Assembly: GCF_022919115.1 (NCBI RefSeq)
Contig: NZ_CP095072.1
Coordinates: forward strand, 558,001 to 622,000
Reading direction: 5' to 3'
Source of the DNA: Gracilibacillus caseinilyticus
GTDB lineage: Bacteria > Bacillota > Bacilli > Bacillales > Amphibacillaceae
DNA: 64,000 nt
Of this stretch, positions 1 through 8,805 are shown one piece after another (the stretch's first letter is position 1; every line of letters starts with the position of its first letter). The notes beneath the pieces were generated by a model. It was not told the origin of the DNA. It saw only the letters and a list, made by a program, of their open reading frames with translations, and ran no database searches. The position numbers were made by a program, and so were the translations under genes.

Positions 1-657
1 CATTAACCCGTCTGTTTCGGACCATTCTGCATAATAGATAACAGAAATATTGTCATAGCCGTTTTCTTTTAATAATGTCCTAAGCCACTCTTCATCTTTG
101 CCAATCCAGTCCAGCGTTCGCTTCTGGATGGCTCCTTCATCGACGACCAGGTGGGAGAGTGATGTTTCTTTCGGTTGAATGTTCATCATCTCGGCAGTCA
201 CTGTCTCAGCGGATTCTTTGCGCATAACGCTGAGGTCTCCGCTTGGTTCGAGAATGGCATATTTCACTTCTGTAATGGAGAAAATACCTTGCAATCGAAG
301 CATGGAACGAAGCTGTTCTGATTCGAGTTTGTTTTTCTTTAAATTCTTTATATTTAAGATGCCATCTTTTATGATAATGTTCGGTTCGCCTTTCAGGACA
401 GGACGGAGCCACTCAAAATGTCGTACCAGGAGCTCCAGAACATAAATGAGAACAGACCAGAGAGCCAGAGAATATAACACTTCCCAGAATGTAACAGTGC
501 TATTATAGACAGCATTCTCCAGCAGTCCTCCCAGTACGAGGAGATAGACGAAATCGACGGGAGTAATCTGTGTTAACTCCTTCTTTCCCATCACCCGCAT
601 GACGATGATCAGTGCAATGAATCCAATTACTATTTTTGCTGTGATTGTTGTGGCCAT
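1..657 (-). CDS. DUF421/YetF-family membrane protein, C-terminus cut by window edge
   Basis: An uninterrupted frame of 219 codons reads from an ATG at 655-657 to the window edge. Three hydrophobic segments come first (the first begins about residue 5, followed by the MRVMGKKEL motif typical of YetF-like proteins), then a cytoplasmic domain with GEPNIIIKDG and LRLQGIFSITEVKYAILEP-type sequence. This matches the DUF421 family, membrane proteins of unknown biochemical role common in spore formers. The start follows a TATGG-poor region without an ideal RBS, but homologues also begin near this Met. It is divergent from the BCCT transporter gene. Confidence is high for the family and low for function. 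Confidence 0.85.
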   Translation of the reverse strand, partial: MATTITAKIVIGFIALIIVMRVMGKKELTQITPVDFVYLLVLGGLLENAVYNSTVTFWEVLYSLALWSVLIYVLELLVRHFEWLRPVLKGEPNIIIKDGILNIKNLKKNKLESEQLRSMLRLQGIFSITEVKYAILEPSGDLSVMRKESAETVTAEMMNIQPKETSLSHLVVDEGAIQKRTLDWIGKDEEWLRTLLKENGYDNISVIYYAEWSETDGLM

Positions 658-790
658 AGTTAGTTCCTCTCTATTGTTTGTTTATCTCCTTTTCCCTTTT
701 GTTAAAGAAAGAAAACTAGTTGTTTAATAATTAACATACGTGGTATCTGACAATTGTATACAGAAAAATAGAAACAGGAGAGTGAATGTC

Positions 791-2344
791 ATGAAACAAC
801 CTTCCAGTTGGAGTGGACGCCTAATTGATTACAAGATTTTTCTTCCCTCCTTATTTATTATTATTGGAATCAGCATTCCTTTCTCAATGTATGAATCCAA
901 ATCACTAGAACTGTTAAATAGTATATTTGATAAAATTGTAGAAGTATTTAGTTGGGGATATGTCTGGTATGCATTGATTCTTGTCGCAGCTGGGTTATAT
1001 TTATCCTTTTCTAAATACGGAAAAGTGGTGCTCGGCAATCCAGCTGAAAAACCAAAATTCAATATGTTTGAATATGCGTCAATATTGATTGCAATGGGTG
1101 TTGGGTCTACGATTATGCGGACCGGTATGATTCAGTGGACACAGGTGGCTTTGGATCCACCATTTGGTGCATCGCCTGAATCACAGGATGCCTTGTTATG
1201 GGGAAATGCTTATAGCATGTTCTTGTGGAGCTTTCAGGTTTTCGCCATTTTCGTTATGGCAGCACCCGCAATGGCTTACATCATTCATGTCAAAAAGCGG
1301 CCATTGATGCGTATATCAGAAGCTTGCCGGTGTATTTTCGGTGATAAATTCACGGATGGTATTGGTGGAAAAATCTTAGATATTTTATTTTTAGTTAGTA
1401 TATTATCAGGTGCAGCCGTCACACTAGGCCTCGGTACACCTATTATTACGTATAATGTATCGGCATTACTGGATATGGAAGTTACGTTCGGATTAACCTT
1501 GATTGTTACGATCATTTGGGTATTACTTTTCTCTGTCAGTGCCTACTTAGGAATTGAAAAAGGGATTAAGCGACTCAGTACGTTTAATATGTATTTAGCT
1601 GCTGCGCTTGGCGTATTTATATTGATCGCAGGACCGGGTATTTTTATTTTAGACTATTTCACTGATTCAGTTGGCCATCTGATGCAAAATTATTTACAAT
1701 TATCTTTTTATACAGATTCGTTAAACACGGGGTCCGCCACTCACGTGCAGAGTCATATGGTTTTCTGGTTTGCCTATAGTGCGACATGGGCGATGCTTCA
1801 CAGTATATTTGCTGCCAAAATATCAAAAGGGCGTACCGTGAAAGAAATGATTCTCACCTATCTATTGGCACCTACCATGCTATCCTGGATAGCGACTGGC
1901 ATTCTTGGCGGACTTGGTGTCGACCGTTATCTTAGTGGCGATGTAAAAGTGCTGGATATGGTGCAAAATCAAGAGTCGATGACCGTTATCCCGGAAATAC
2001 TGATGACCTTGCCTTGGGGAAGCATTGCAATTATTGTGTTTGTGATCGTATCGATGATTTTCTTAACAACGACATTAGATTCTACCACGTATACAATCGC
2101 AGCATACACAAGCAAGCGAGATATGAGTAAAATGGAACCATCAAGAAACTTACGAATTATCGTAGCTGCCATTATTACCACTGTTGCCTTGATTTTAATG
2201 CAAATTGGGGGACTTGCACCTCTTGAGGTAGTATCCGGTTTAATGGGATTACCCATCATCCTCATTCAATTCTTAACGATTTATGCGGCGAAGAGAATGA
2301 TGGATCAAGATAAGGCTTGGATTCATAATGTTAGAGACAAATAA
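791..2344 (+). CDS. Divergent BCCT-family (betaine/carnitine/choline) transporter
   Basis: About 517 residues with roughly twelve membrane segments. The ATG at 791 is preferred to an upstream start at 740 because CAGGAG lies at 776-781, nine bases before it. The C-terminal half contains AKISKGRTVKEMI, matching the BCCT ARISRGRT signature, so the family is clear. Two hallmark parts differ from betaine carriers: the glycine-rich motif reads MGVGSTIMRTGMIQWT, and the Trp box before the signature reads FAYSATW, keeping only one of the usual three Trp. Known BCCT proteins import or exchange quaternary amines using Na+ or H+ gradients; the substrate here may be unusual. The neighbouring operon also handles quaternary-amine-type substrates. 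Confidence 0.88.
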   Translation: MKQPSSWSGRLIDYKIFLPSLFIIIGISIPFSMYESKSLELLNSIFDKIVEVFSWGYVWYALILVAAGLYLSFSKYGKVVLGNPAEKPKFNMFEYASILIAMGVGSTIMRTGMIQWTQVALDPPFGASPESQDALLWGNAYSMFLWSFQVFAIFVMAAPAMAYIIHVKKRPLMRISEACRCIFGDKFTDGIGGKILDILFLVSILSGAAVTLGLGTPIITYNVSALLDMEVTFGLTLIVTIIWVLLFSVSAYLGIEKGIKRLSTFNMYLAAALGVFILIAGPGIFILDYFTDSVGHLMQNYLQLSFYTDSLNTGSATHVQSHMVFWFAYSATWAMLHSIFAAKISKGRTVKEMILTYLLAPTMLSWIATGILGGLGVDRYLSGDVKVLDMVQNQESMTVIPEILMTLPWGSIAIIVFVIVSMIFLTTTLDSTTYTIAAYTSKRDMSKMEPSRNLRIIVAAIITTVALILMQIGGLAPLEVVSGLMGLPIILIQFLTIYAAKRMMDQDKAWIHNVRDK

Positions 2345-2377
2345 CGAGCGAGGCTATGAAGCCCCGCTCGTTATTTG
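2341..2377. terminator. Bidirectional terminator between BCCT gene and hydrolase
   Basis: ATAACGAGCG and CGCTCGTTAT form a strong stem with inner GGCT/AGCC pairs and flanking T/A runs, placed between two convergent genes. Confidence 0.8.
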
Positions 2378-2384
2378 TCATCAA

Positions 2385-4442
2385 TTACTGAAAGTCTCTT
2401 TTGATAGTTTTAGTCCATTCTTTTTGAAAAAATTCTTGGTCATTTTCAAAAGCTACTAGTCTATTCACTAGATAGAAATGGTCTTGATCACTCGTCATTT
2501 CACTAAATGTTTCTAGTTTTGTTTGCCAATCGTCACGACCTACTACTAATTCCCATTCACATGTTACCTTTGCAGATAAGGGATCATTCTCTTTAATCAT
2601 AAATGTGTTCTTATTAATACTGCCGTGCTCGACTCCGTTTGTCAGTAATTTACGTTCTCCTTCATCAGAGAAATCTTCCAATTTCCAAATGCCGTTAATA
2701 AGGTCATGCTTTACTTCGCGTGTACGCTTTTCCTTACGTAGTATTTCTTTTTCAATGACTTCTGCTGTTTCGGGTACTTGGAAATGTGTGCCGACATCCT
2801 TATCCTCTGGTTGTGGAGTACGCTCTGGTAAAGCAAGATACGTATTTTCATTTTGATAGACAGTCAGATTCACAGTTTTTGGCGAAGGCCAAGCTTGTGG
2901 CCAATAAGTTGGTGACAACACTAACTCAATGGAATGACCTGCTGGAATTTGTTGACCTAACACATTTAAATCTACCTTCACTTGATATTTTTCCCTTGGT
3001 TCCAATGGCTGAGGATATTCCTGAGAATCAAAATGGTTGAGATTCAGCATGCCCCATGAAATCATCGTTGATTCGCCGGAAGGTGCTTTATCATTGATTT
3101 TGGCAACGATTAAAGCATCTTGTTGATCGACAGATAGTTCAGCATGAAATTCAGGCTTTCCTAATAATTCTATATCATCTACTAATGGAGCAGACGTAAA
3201 AACGACGGCTTTGCCATTTTCGAGACGTTGATCTGCTGGTAAGTCACCTGGTTGACCAAATGGACAAAAAACACCATTGTAGAAGCCATATTCTTGTACA
3301 CTTGGAATCAGTACTTCACCTGTTTGATCATTAAGATTTGTCTCAATTGTTTGGTTATTGATCCACCATTTCGTCATTTGTACATTTGGCGATGGCCATT
3401 CATTATCTCCGACCCATTTTCCGGGGCGTTTTTCATACGTAACTTGCGGCAATTCACTATCCTGGATCCACGAAATCAGCTTCGGTTCATCCATTATGCC
3501 AGTATCAATCCCTTTTAACCAGTGGTCCCACCAGCGCAGACATTCCTGTAGAAAGCCGATATTCGGTTCTGGTGTAGCCACTTCTGGATATTCATGTGCC
3601 CAAGGTCCGACTAATCCTTTACTTTCTTCCGGTAAATGTTCTAACAAACGAAATACAGCATTGGTGTAACCATCCTGCCAACCACTAACTGCAAAAACAG
3701 GAATATCTACCTTAGAGAAATCTTCACATATGGAACCGTGTTTCCAATACTCATCCCGACGCTGGTGGCTTAACCATTCTTCCACAAAAGGTGGCGTGTT
3801 TTTTAAACGATCGAGCCAGTTCTCTTTCCATGCTTCTCCTACGACTGCTGGATCTTGGGGTCTGGCATTGTAAGCAAACATAGTGGATGCCCACCACAAC
3901 ATATCAGATGCCAGCACATTTCCACCTTTATAATGGACATCGTCTGCAAAACGGTCATCTGTCGAACACAGAGTTATAATTGTTTTTAATGCGGAATGCT
4001 GACGTGCCGCTACTTGTAAACTGTTAAATCCTCCCCAAGACTTCCCGATCATACCGACAGCACCAGTTGACCAGTCTTGTTCACAAATCCAATCCAACAC
4101 ATCTAACGCATCATCATGCTCTTGTTTTAAATATTCGTCCATTAAAACGCCATCAGAATTTCCTGATCCTCGAATATCAACACGAATACTTGCATAACCA
4201 TGCCCCGCAAAATACGGGTGTCGAACCGAATCACGGATAGCCGTGAAGTCATTTTGACGATACGGAATATATTCTAAAATTGCAGGTACCGGTTTTTCCA
4301 CAGCGTCATCAGGTAACCAAATTGTTGCAGCCAGTTTGACACCATCAGACATCGGAATCCAGACGTTTTCTATTTTTTTGACTTGTCGAGGGAATTCTTT
4401 TATCACTCGACGTTCTTGTGAGTCTTTTATGTTAAATACCAA
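2385..4442 (-). CDS. CocE/NonD-family alpha/beta hydrolase (X-Pro dipeptidyl-peptidase-like)
   Basis: A 685-residue protein. The N-terminal alpha/beta-hydrolase domain carries the nucleophile elbow GKSWGG (Ser about residue 135) and the upstream RVDIRGSGNSDG stretch characteristic of CocE/NonD hydrolases; the C-terminal half is the X-Pro peptidase-like jelly-roll. The family cleaves esters, amides or peptides (cocaine esterase, glutaryl-7-ACA acylase, X-Pro peptidases). There is no signal peptide, so it is probably cytoplasmic. The start is a TTG preceded by AAGGTGG. It is the last gene after the OpuC-like importer, 107 bases downstream with no obvious terminator. I infer it may process a substrate brought in by that importer, for example a choline or betaine ester or amide. 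Confidence 0.85.
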   Translation of the reverse strand: MVFNIKDSQERRVIKEFPRQVKKIENVWIPMSDGVKLAATIWLPDDAVEKPVPAILEYIPYRQNDFTAIRDSVRHPYFAGHGYASIRVDIRGSGNSDGVLMDEYLKQEHDDALDVLDWICEQDWSTGAVGMIGKSWGGFNSLQVAARQHSALKTIITLCSTDDRFADDVHYKGGNVLASDMLWWASTMFAYNARPQDPAVVGEAWKENWLDRLKNTPPFVEEWLSHQRRDEYWKHGSICEDFSKVDIPVFAVSGWQDGYTNAVFRLLEHLPEESKGLVGPWAHEYPEVATPEPNIGFLQECLRWWDHWLKGIDTGIMDEPKLISWIQDSELPQVTYEKRPGKWVGDNEWPSPNVQMTKWWINNQTIETNLNDQTGEVLIPSVQEYGFYNGVFCPFGQPGDLPADQRLENGKAVVFTSAPLVDDIELLGKPEFHAELSVDQQDALIVAKINDKAPSGESTMISWGMLNLNHFDSQEYPQPLEPREKYQVKVDLNVLGQQIPAGHSIELVLSPTYWPQAWPSPKTVNLTVYQNENTYLALPERTPQPEDKDVGTHFQVPETAEVIEKEILRKEKRTREVKHDLINGIWKLEDFSDEGERKLLTNGVEHGSINKNTFMIKENDPLSAKVTCEWELVVGRDDWQTKLETFSEMTSDQDHFYLVNRLVAFENDQEFFQKEWTKTIKRDFQ

Positions 4443-4549
4443 TGTTGTCCACCTTTCTTAGAGGCTGTTCAAATAGTCTGGTAACCATCGCGGAATTTCT
4501 TCTCTTTGCGCTTTTTACCCTTCTATGCTTGAACAAGCACTTATATCTA

Positions 4550-5197
4550 TTATGCTAACGCCATTCTTTTCTTCGCTTTCTTTTCTAATAAGCCCAATGC
4601 TAAATCTGCAATAATTGCTAATAATGTGGCAGGAATCGCACCAGCATAGATTTTTACATCAGATTGCAGACTGATTCCCGAAATAATCTCTTTTCCTAAA
4701 CCTTCCGCTCCAATATACGGTCCAATACATGCAACTGCAATCGCAATTACTGATGCGACACGTAATCCTGCCAACAGGAATGGAACAGATAACGGGAATT
4801 GAACTTTGGCAAGCAATTGTAAAGGTGTCATTCCAGAGCCTTTACCTGCTTCTAAAATACTGTCATCGACTTCTCTAATTCCCACATAGGTATTGCGAAC
4901 AATCGGCATCAAGGAATAAAGGAATAGTCCAATTACCATTGTTTGAAATCCTAATCCAAAGTAAAGCATCAATATAGCTAACATTGCTAAGCTTGGAATC
5001 AATTGCAAAATATTAGTTAACGAGATAATAATCGGTGCCAGCTTTTCATAGCGAGCTGCAATAATTCCTAACGGTATACCTATGACAAGTGCTAATGCCA
5101 AGCCATAAACAACCATTAATATATGCTCTATCGTCAAATCTAAGAGTAAACTACTATTCTCAAGCATGTACTTACTTAGTTCTTGGAGAAAGCTCAT
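4550..5197 (-). CDS. OpuC-like quaternary-amine ABC importer, second permease
   Basis: 215 residues and about five or six membrane segments with the binding-protein-dependent permease domain. The EAA-type loop reads EAGKGSGMTPLQLLAKVQFPLSVPFLLAG, which docks onto the ATPase. It is equivalent to OpuCD/ProW-type permeases. The gene begins 14 bases after the substrate-binding lipoprotein gene, giving the order ATPase-permease-binding protein-permease seen in opuC operons. Exact substrate cannot be read from sequence. Confidence 0.9.
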   Translation of the reverse strand: MSFLQELSKYMLENSSLLLDLTIEHILMVVYGLALALVIGIPLGIIAARYEKLAPIIISLTNILQLIPSLAMLAILMLYFGLGFQTMVIGLFLYSLMPIVRNTYVGIREVDDSILEAGKGSGMTPLQLLAKVQFPLSVPFLLAGLRVASVIAIAVACIGPYIGAEGLGKEIISGISLQSDVKIYAGAIPATLLAIIADLALGLLEKKAKKRMALA

Positions 5198-5211
5198 TTT
5201 ATCACCTTTCC

Positions 5212-6141
5212 CTATTCAAGCATTCCTTTTTCTTGTAAAAATCCTTTGGCTACTTTCTCAGTACTCTGTTCTTCCATATCTACTAGACGAATCATTTCTG
5301 TCATCTCTTCTGTACTGATTAATCCAACGATTGAATCTAAAACTTCTGCTACCTCTGGATACTCATCGATTACCGCATTACGTGCAACTAAGGATGCATC
5401 ATATGGAGGAAAGAAGTTTTGGTCATCTTCTAAAAGCTTTAAATCATATTCAAGAATTTGCGGATCAACTGTATAGGCTGTAACAGCTTCTACGTCCCCA
5501 TTTTCAATTGCTTTGTACATAAGGGCAACATCCATACCTCTTGCATCTGCAAATTCGTATCCATATGCTTTTTGGTATCCCTCATAGCCATCATTTTCTC
5601 GTTCAATCCACGAATTATCTGTTGCAAGAGTTACTTGACCCGCAACCTCACCTAAATCAGACATAGTTGTAATGCCATTTTCTTCTGCGAAAGCTTGTTT
5701 AATTGCGATGCTGTATTGATTACTAAATCCAATCGAGTCATACCATTTCATATCATATTTTTCACCGAACAGATTCTGTGCTTGCTCCAAAGTTTTTGCT
5801 GGATCTGTCGTATACTCTACCTGATCTTCATCAAAATGATTGTTGTATACTTCACCAGAATATAGTGTGGCAATGTCAAAATCTTCTTTATCAATCGCAC
5901 TCATAATTTGTGGACTTGCCGGGATATCTTCTGTAATATTTACTTCATGATCTGTTTGGTCTTCAACTAGAAGCTTTACAATTTGACCCATGATTTTTGG
6001 ATCTGTGTTTTTTTGTGCCCCATATTCAAACACTTGTCCGCCATCTGCAGAAGTGTTATTTCCACATGCGGTGATAACCAATAATAAAGCAGTTAAAATA
6101 CTTGCTACAAATACTTTTCTCATCTTGTGTCTCTCCTTCAA
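5212..6141 (-). CDS. OpuC-like glycine betaine/carnitine/choline-binding lipoprotein
   Basis: 309 residues. It starts with a lipoprotein signal peptide: a basic MKERHKMRK start, a hydrophobic stretch and lipobox LVITACGN with the acylated Cys about residue 26. The mature part is an OpuAC-type periplasmic-binding fold (IMGQIVKLLVEDQTDHEVNITEDIPASPQIMSAI..., later TAYTVDPQILEYDLKLLEDD and FFPPYDAS). It would capture a quaternary ammonium osmolyte outside the membrane and pass it to the two permeases. The start overlaps the end of the upstream permease gene by four bases, indicating translational coupling. Confidence 0.9.
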   Translation of the reverse strand: MKERHKMRKVFVASILTALLLVITACGNNTSADGGQVFEYGAQKNTDPKIMGQIVKLLVEDQTDHEVNITEDIPASPQIMSAIDKEDFDIATLYSGEVYNNHFDEDQVEYTTDPAKTLEQAQNLFGEKYDMKWYDSIGFSNQYSIAIKQAFAEENGITTMSDLGEVAGQVTLATDNSWIERENDGYEGYQKAYGYEFADARGMDVALMYKAIENGDVEAVTAYTVDPQILEYDLKLLEDDQNFFPPYDASLVARNAVIDEYPEVAEVLDSIVGLISTEEMTEMIRLVDMEEQSTEKVAKGFLQEKGMLE

Positions 6142-6794
6142 GCTTTTGTATATTTTTTCTCGAATTTATTGAAAACTAAATCAAGTAATAACGCGATCAC
6201 TATTGCTAGAATTGTTCCGGTAAGAATCATATTCGTGTCGTTATAGCCAATACCAGCTAAAATTAAGTCACCTAAGCCACCTGCTCCTATTAAAGCAGCA
6301 AGTGTGGTCCAGCTAATGATATAGACAGTTGTCACTCGAATACCGGACATTACATACGGCATTGCTGCGGGTAATTCAACTTTAAACAAGCGGCCAAAAG
6401 TACTAAAACCCATCCCCTTTGCAGCTTCTGATATACTGGGATCTATTGATTTAATTCCGGTATACGTATTGCGTAATAACGGCAATAATGAATATAAAAA
6501 CAATGCCGCTACCGCTGGTTTAAAGCCAATGCCAAGTAGTGGTATCATAATCGCTAATAATGCTACAGTCGGAATCGTTTGGAAAACGTTAGCGATATTG
6601 AAGATAACTGATTTCACTTTTTCATTTTGCATTTTTGTCATATAAATTGCTAATGGAATCGTAACAACAATCGACAGCACCATTACCACAAAAGCAATCA
6701 CTAAATGCTCAATCGTGTAAGTAAAAACAGACGCATACTTTTCCTGCCAAAACTCGATGTACTCTGTAATGAATTCCACTATTGTCCACCACAC
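6138..6794 (-). CDS. OpuC-like quaternary-amine ABC importer, first permease
   Basis: 218 residues, with several hydrophobic helices and the EAA loop SEAAKGMGFSTFGRLFKVELPAAMPYVMSG. Equivalent to OpuCB. Its start lies inside the 3' end of the ATPase gene (16-base overlap) and its stop overlaps the start of the binding-protein gene, so the four transport genes form one coupled operon. Confidence 0.9.
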   Translation of the reverse strand: MWWTIVEFITEYIEFWQEKYASVFTYTIEHLVIAFVVMVLSIVVTIPLAIYMTKMQNEKVKSVIFNIANVFQTIPTVALLAIMIPLLGIGFKPAVAALFLYSLLPLLRNTYTGIKSIDPSISEAAKGMGFSTFGRLFKVELPAAMPYVMSGIRVTTVYIISWTTLAALIGAGGLGDLILAGIGYNDTNMILTGTILAIVIALLLDLVFNKFEKKYTKA

Positions 6795-7897
6795 TTCAAT
6801 TGATAGAAGCTTTGTAATGTGTGTAGCAATTGCTCACGTTCGATAACGCCTATCAATTTATTGTCTTTTGAAACAACAGCTAATGTCTCATATTTTTCAA
6901 AAAGGTTATCCGCGATCAGTTGTTCACTACCCGTTCTATCAACAATTGATTGGCGATTAGAATCAAGCAGTTCGTTAATCGTTTTATCCTGCTGATTGAT
7001 TGCAGAAAATAGACCGAGCATCCCAACATATTGCTGGTCTTCATTAATAACAGCAACTTCTGTCAAATACTGCTTCATCATTTGATCGATCGCTTCCTTT
7101 AATGAATCCGTTTGATTAACGGTAAAATACTGTTTGGTCATTAACTGTTCAATAGAAGGTAACGCACTTCCCAGTCGTTCTGCACCAATAAATTCTTCTA
7201 CGAAATCATTAGCAGGATTCGACAAAATTTCTTGTGGTGATCCCTTTTGTACGACATGTCCGCTTTTCATTATAATAATTTGATCAGCTATCTTAATCGC
7301 TTCATCCATATCGTGTGTAACAAAAATGATTGTTTTATTAATTTCTTTTTGCAAACGAACTAATTCTTCTTGTAATTGTTCACGACTGATTGGATCTAAT
7401 GCACTAAATGGCTCATCCATTAGAATCGTGGAAGGTTCTGCAGCTAACGCTCTAATAACACCAATACGTTGTTGCTGTCCACCACTTAACTCTGCAGGAT
7501 AACGATCACGATAAACTTCAGGTTCTAAATTAACCATCCTTAGTAAATCATCGACTTTTTGCTTGATCTTTTGCTTATCCCATTTTAAAAGCTTTGGCAC
7601 TGTTGCCACATTGTCATAGATCGTCATATGCGGAAATAAGCCAATGTTTTGAATGACATAGCCCATTTGACGGCGCAGTTCTATCGGATTAATTTGCTTA
7701 ATATCCTTTCCATCTATTAATATTTGACCATCCGTGTAATCTGTCAGCCGATTTAATAATTTCATTGTCGTAGTTTTTCCACAACCGCTTGGGCCGATCA
7801 ATACGTTGATTTTTCCCTCTTCAAAAGTCAGGTTAATGTCTTTTAAAGCTTGAAACCCATCATCATAAACTTTATGAATTCGATTTAGTTGTATCAC
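6779..7897 (-). CDS. OpuC-like quaternary-amine ABC importer, ATPase with CBS pair
   Basis: 372 residues. The ATPase domain has Walker A GPSGCGKTT, signature LSGGQQQR, Walker B ILMDEPFSALD and the H-loop THD. A C-terminal region of about 120 residues carries two CBS-like repeats (MTKQYFTVNQTDSLKEAI... and later ...VVSKDNKLIGVIERE), the domain that senses ionic strength or nucleotides in OpuA/OpuC-type proteins. It energises osmolyte uptake on the cytoplasmic face. It is the first gene of the transport operon, and a 26-bp palindrome lies 36 bases upstream of its start, suggesting control by the adjacent TetR protein. Confidence 0.92.
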   Translation of the reverse strand: MIQLNRIHKVYDDGFQALKDINLTFEEGKINVLIGPSGCGKTTTMKLLNRLTDYTDGQILIDGKDIKQINPIELRRQMGYVIQNIGLFPHMTIYDNVATVPKLLKWDKQKIKQKVDDLLRMVNLEPEVYRDRYPAELSGGQQQRIGVIRALAAEPSTILMDEPFSALDPISREQLQEELVRLQKEINKTIIFVTHDMDEAIKIADQIIIMKSGHVVQKGSPQEILSNPANDFVEEFIGAERLGSALPSIEQLMTKQYFTVNQTDSLKEAIDQMMKQYLTEVAVINEDQQYVGMLGLFSAINQQDKTINELLDSNRQSIVDRTGSEQLIADNLFEKYETLAVVSKDNKLIGVIEREQLLHTLQSFYQLKCGGQ

Positions 7898-7932
7898 ATA
7901 AGCTCTCCTTTCAAAACTTGCATGATCAAATT

Positions 7933-7958
7933 CATTAGATGAACATGTTCATCTAATG
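7933..7958. promoter_or_regulatory. Perfect 26-bp palindrome, probable TetR operator of the importer operon
   Basis: The central 18 bases read AGATGAACATGTTCATCT and the dyad extends four bases further on each side without mismatch. It sits between the TetR stop and the ATPase start. The same core recurs upstream of the TetR gene, which supports a binding site rather than a chance palindrome. Confidence 0.7.
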
Positions 7959-7971
7959 AGCAAAAAAATAA

Positions 7972-8679
7972 TCATGTATCAATTTTGCTATAGGACACAT
8001 TGATTTCGTTGCGCTTCTCTGGTTTTATCACTTTCATAACACTTTCATAGACGTAGTACAGTGTCATTTGCATTGCTTCTTCTTGAGAATAATTTCGACG
8101 TTTATTAATAATAGTATTCATCATACCTTTCCAAATTAATAAAGTCATATCTGAAATCATTTCAATATCGTCCTCTTCAATAAATTTCTCTTCCACTGCT
8201 GGCTGAATAAAAAGTGCACTCCGCTTAGCAAAATTATGCTCCATGATGATATCTTTCACTTCATCTTGCAAGCCAATCAAATCATTTTGATAAATTTGAT
8301 AATAATGCTCTAATAATTCCTCTGGTATAGAACCTAAATTATCCATAAAGATTACGGAGTAAATTTTTGGTTGAGCAAATGAATGCTTACAGAAACATTC
8401 CCAACTAAACAGCCACTTCTCTACCGTATTATTGCCTTTGTCTAAATAGGTTGGAAGTTCTTCTAAATAATCAGACATGAATCGCATTGCAGCAAAAAAC
8501 TTTAAATGTGATAAGTCTTTAAAATAATTGTAAGCAGTTGAACTAGTAAAACCGGCCTTATTAGCAATTTTCCGAATCGTGAAATGGTCAATTCCGTCTT
8601 CTTCAATTACTTCTGTTGCAGCATCTAAGAAATAACGCCACATACGAGCACGTTGGATTTCTTTCCGATTGTCAACCAT
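7972..8679 (-). CDS. TetR/AcrR-family transcriptional regulator
   Basis: 235 residues. The N-terminal helix-turn-helix (about residues 29-55, DGIDHFTIRKIANKAGFTSS then TAYNYF) is typical of TetR proteins; the C-terminal 170 residues are a divergent helical ligand domain. It lies directly upstream of, and in the same direction as, the importer operon, and palindromes sharing TGAACATGTTCA occur both upstream of its own gene and before the importer. I infer it represses itself and the importer and is released by an osmolyte or its derivative. OpuC-type operons in Bacillus are usually controlled by GbsR/OpcR-type proteins, so a TetR protein here is atypical. Confidence 0.88.
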   Translation of the reverse strand: MVDNRKEIQRARMWRYFLDAATEVIEEDGIDHFTIRKIANKAGFTSSTAYNYFKDLSHLKFFAAMRFMSDYLEELPTYLDKGNNTVEKWLFSWECFCKHSFAQPKIYSVIFMDNLGSIPEELLEHYYQIYQNDLIGLQDEVKDIIMEHNFAKRSALFIQPAVEEKFIEEDDIEMISDMTLLIWKGMMNTIINKRRNYSQEEAMQMTLYYVYESVMKVIKPEKRNEINVSYSKIDT

Positions 8680-8718
8680 CCCTTCACTCCCTTTACATAC
8701 CTGATCTAAGCATCAATT

Positions 8719-8750
8719 AATGAACAAGTTCTTTTCATGAACATGTTCAT
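8719..8750. promoter_or_regulatory. Probable TetR autoregulatory operator
   Basis: ATGAACATGTTCAT at 8737-8750 is a perfect 14-bp palindrome and contains the core of the operator at 7933-7958. A degenerate half-copy (TGAACAAGTTCT) precedes it at 8721-8732. It lies 40-70 bases upstream of the regulator start. Confidence 0.65.
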
Positions 8751-8777
8751 ATTATCATACTAATTTACAAAAGTAAA

Positions 8778-8805
8778 ACCCAGCTAACCAATTAATTAGC
8801 TGGGT
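8778..8805 (-). terminator. Terminator after the histidine kinase gene
   Basis: ACCCAGCTAA pairs with TTAGCTGGGT across an 8-base loop, and T-rich sequence follows on the minus strand; the kinase stop codon lies in the loop. Confidence 0.65.
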
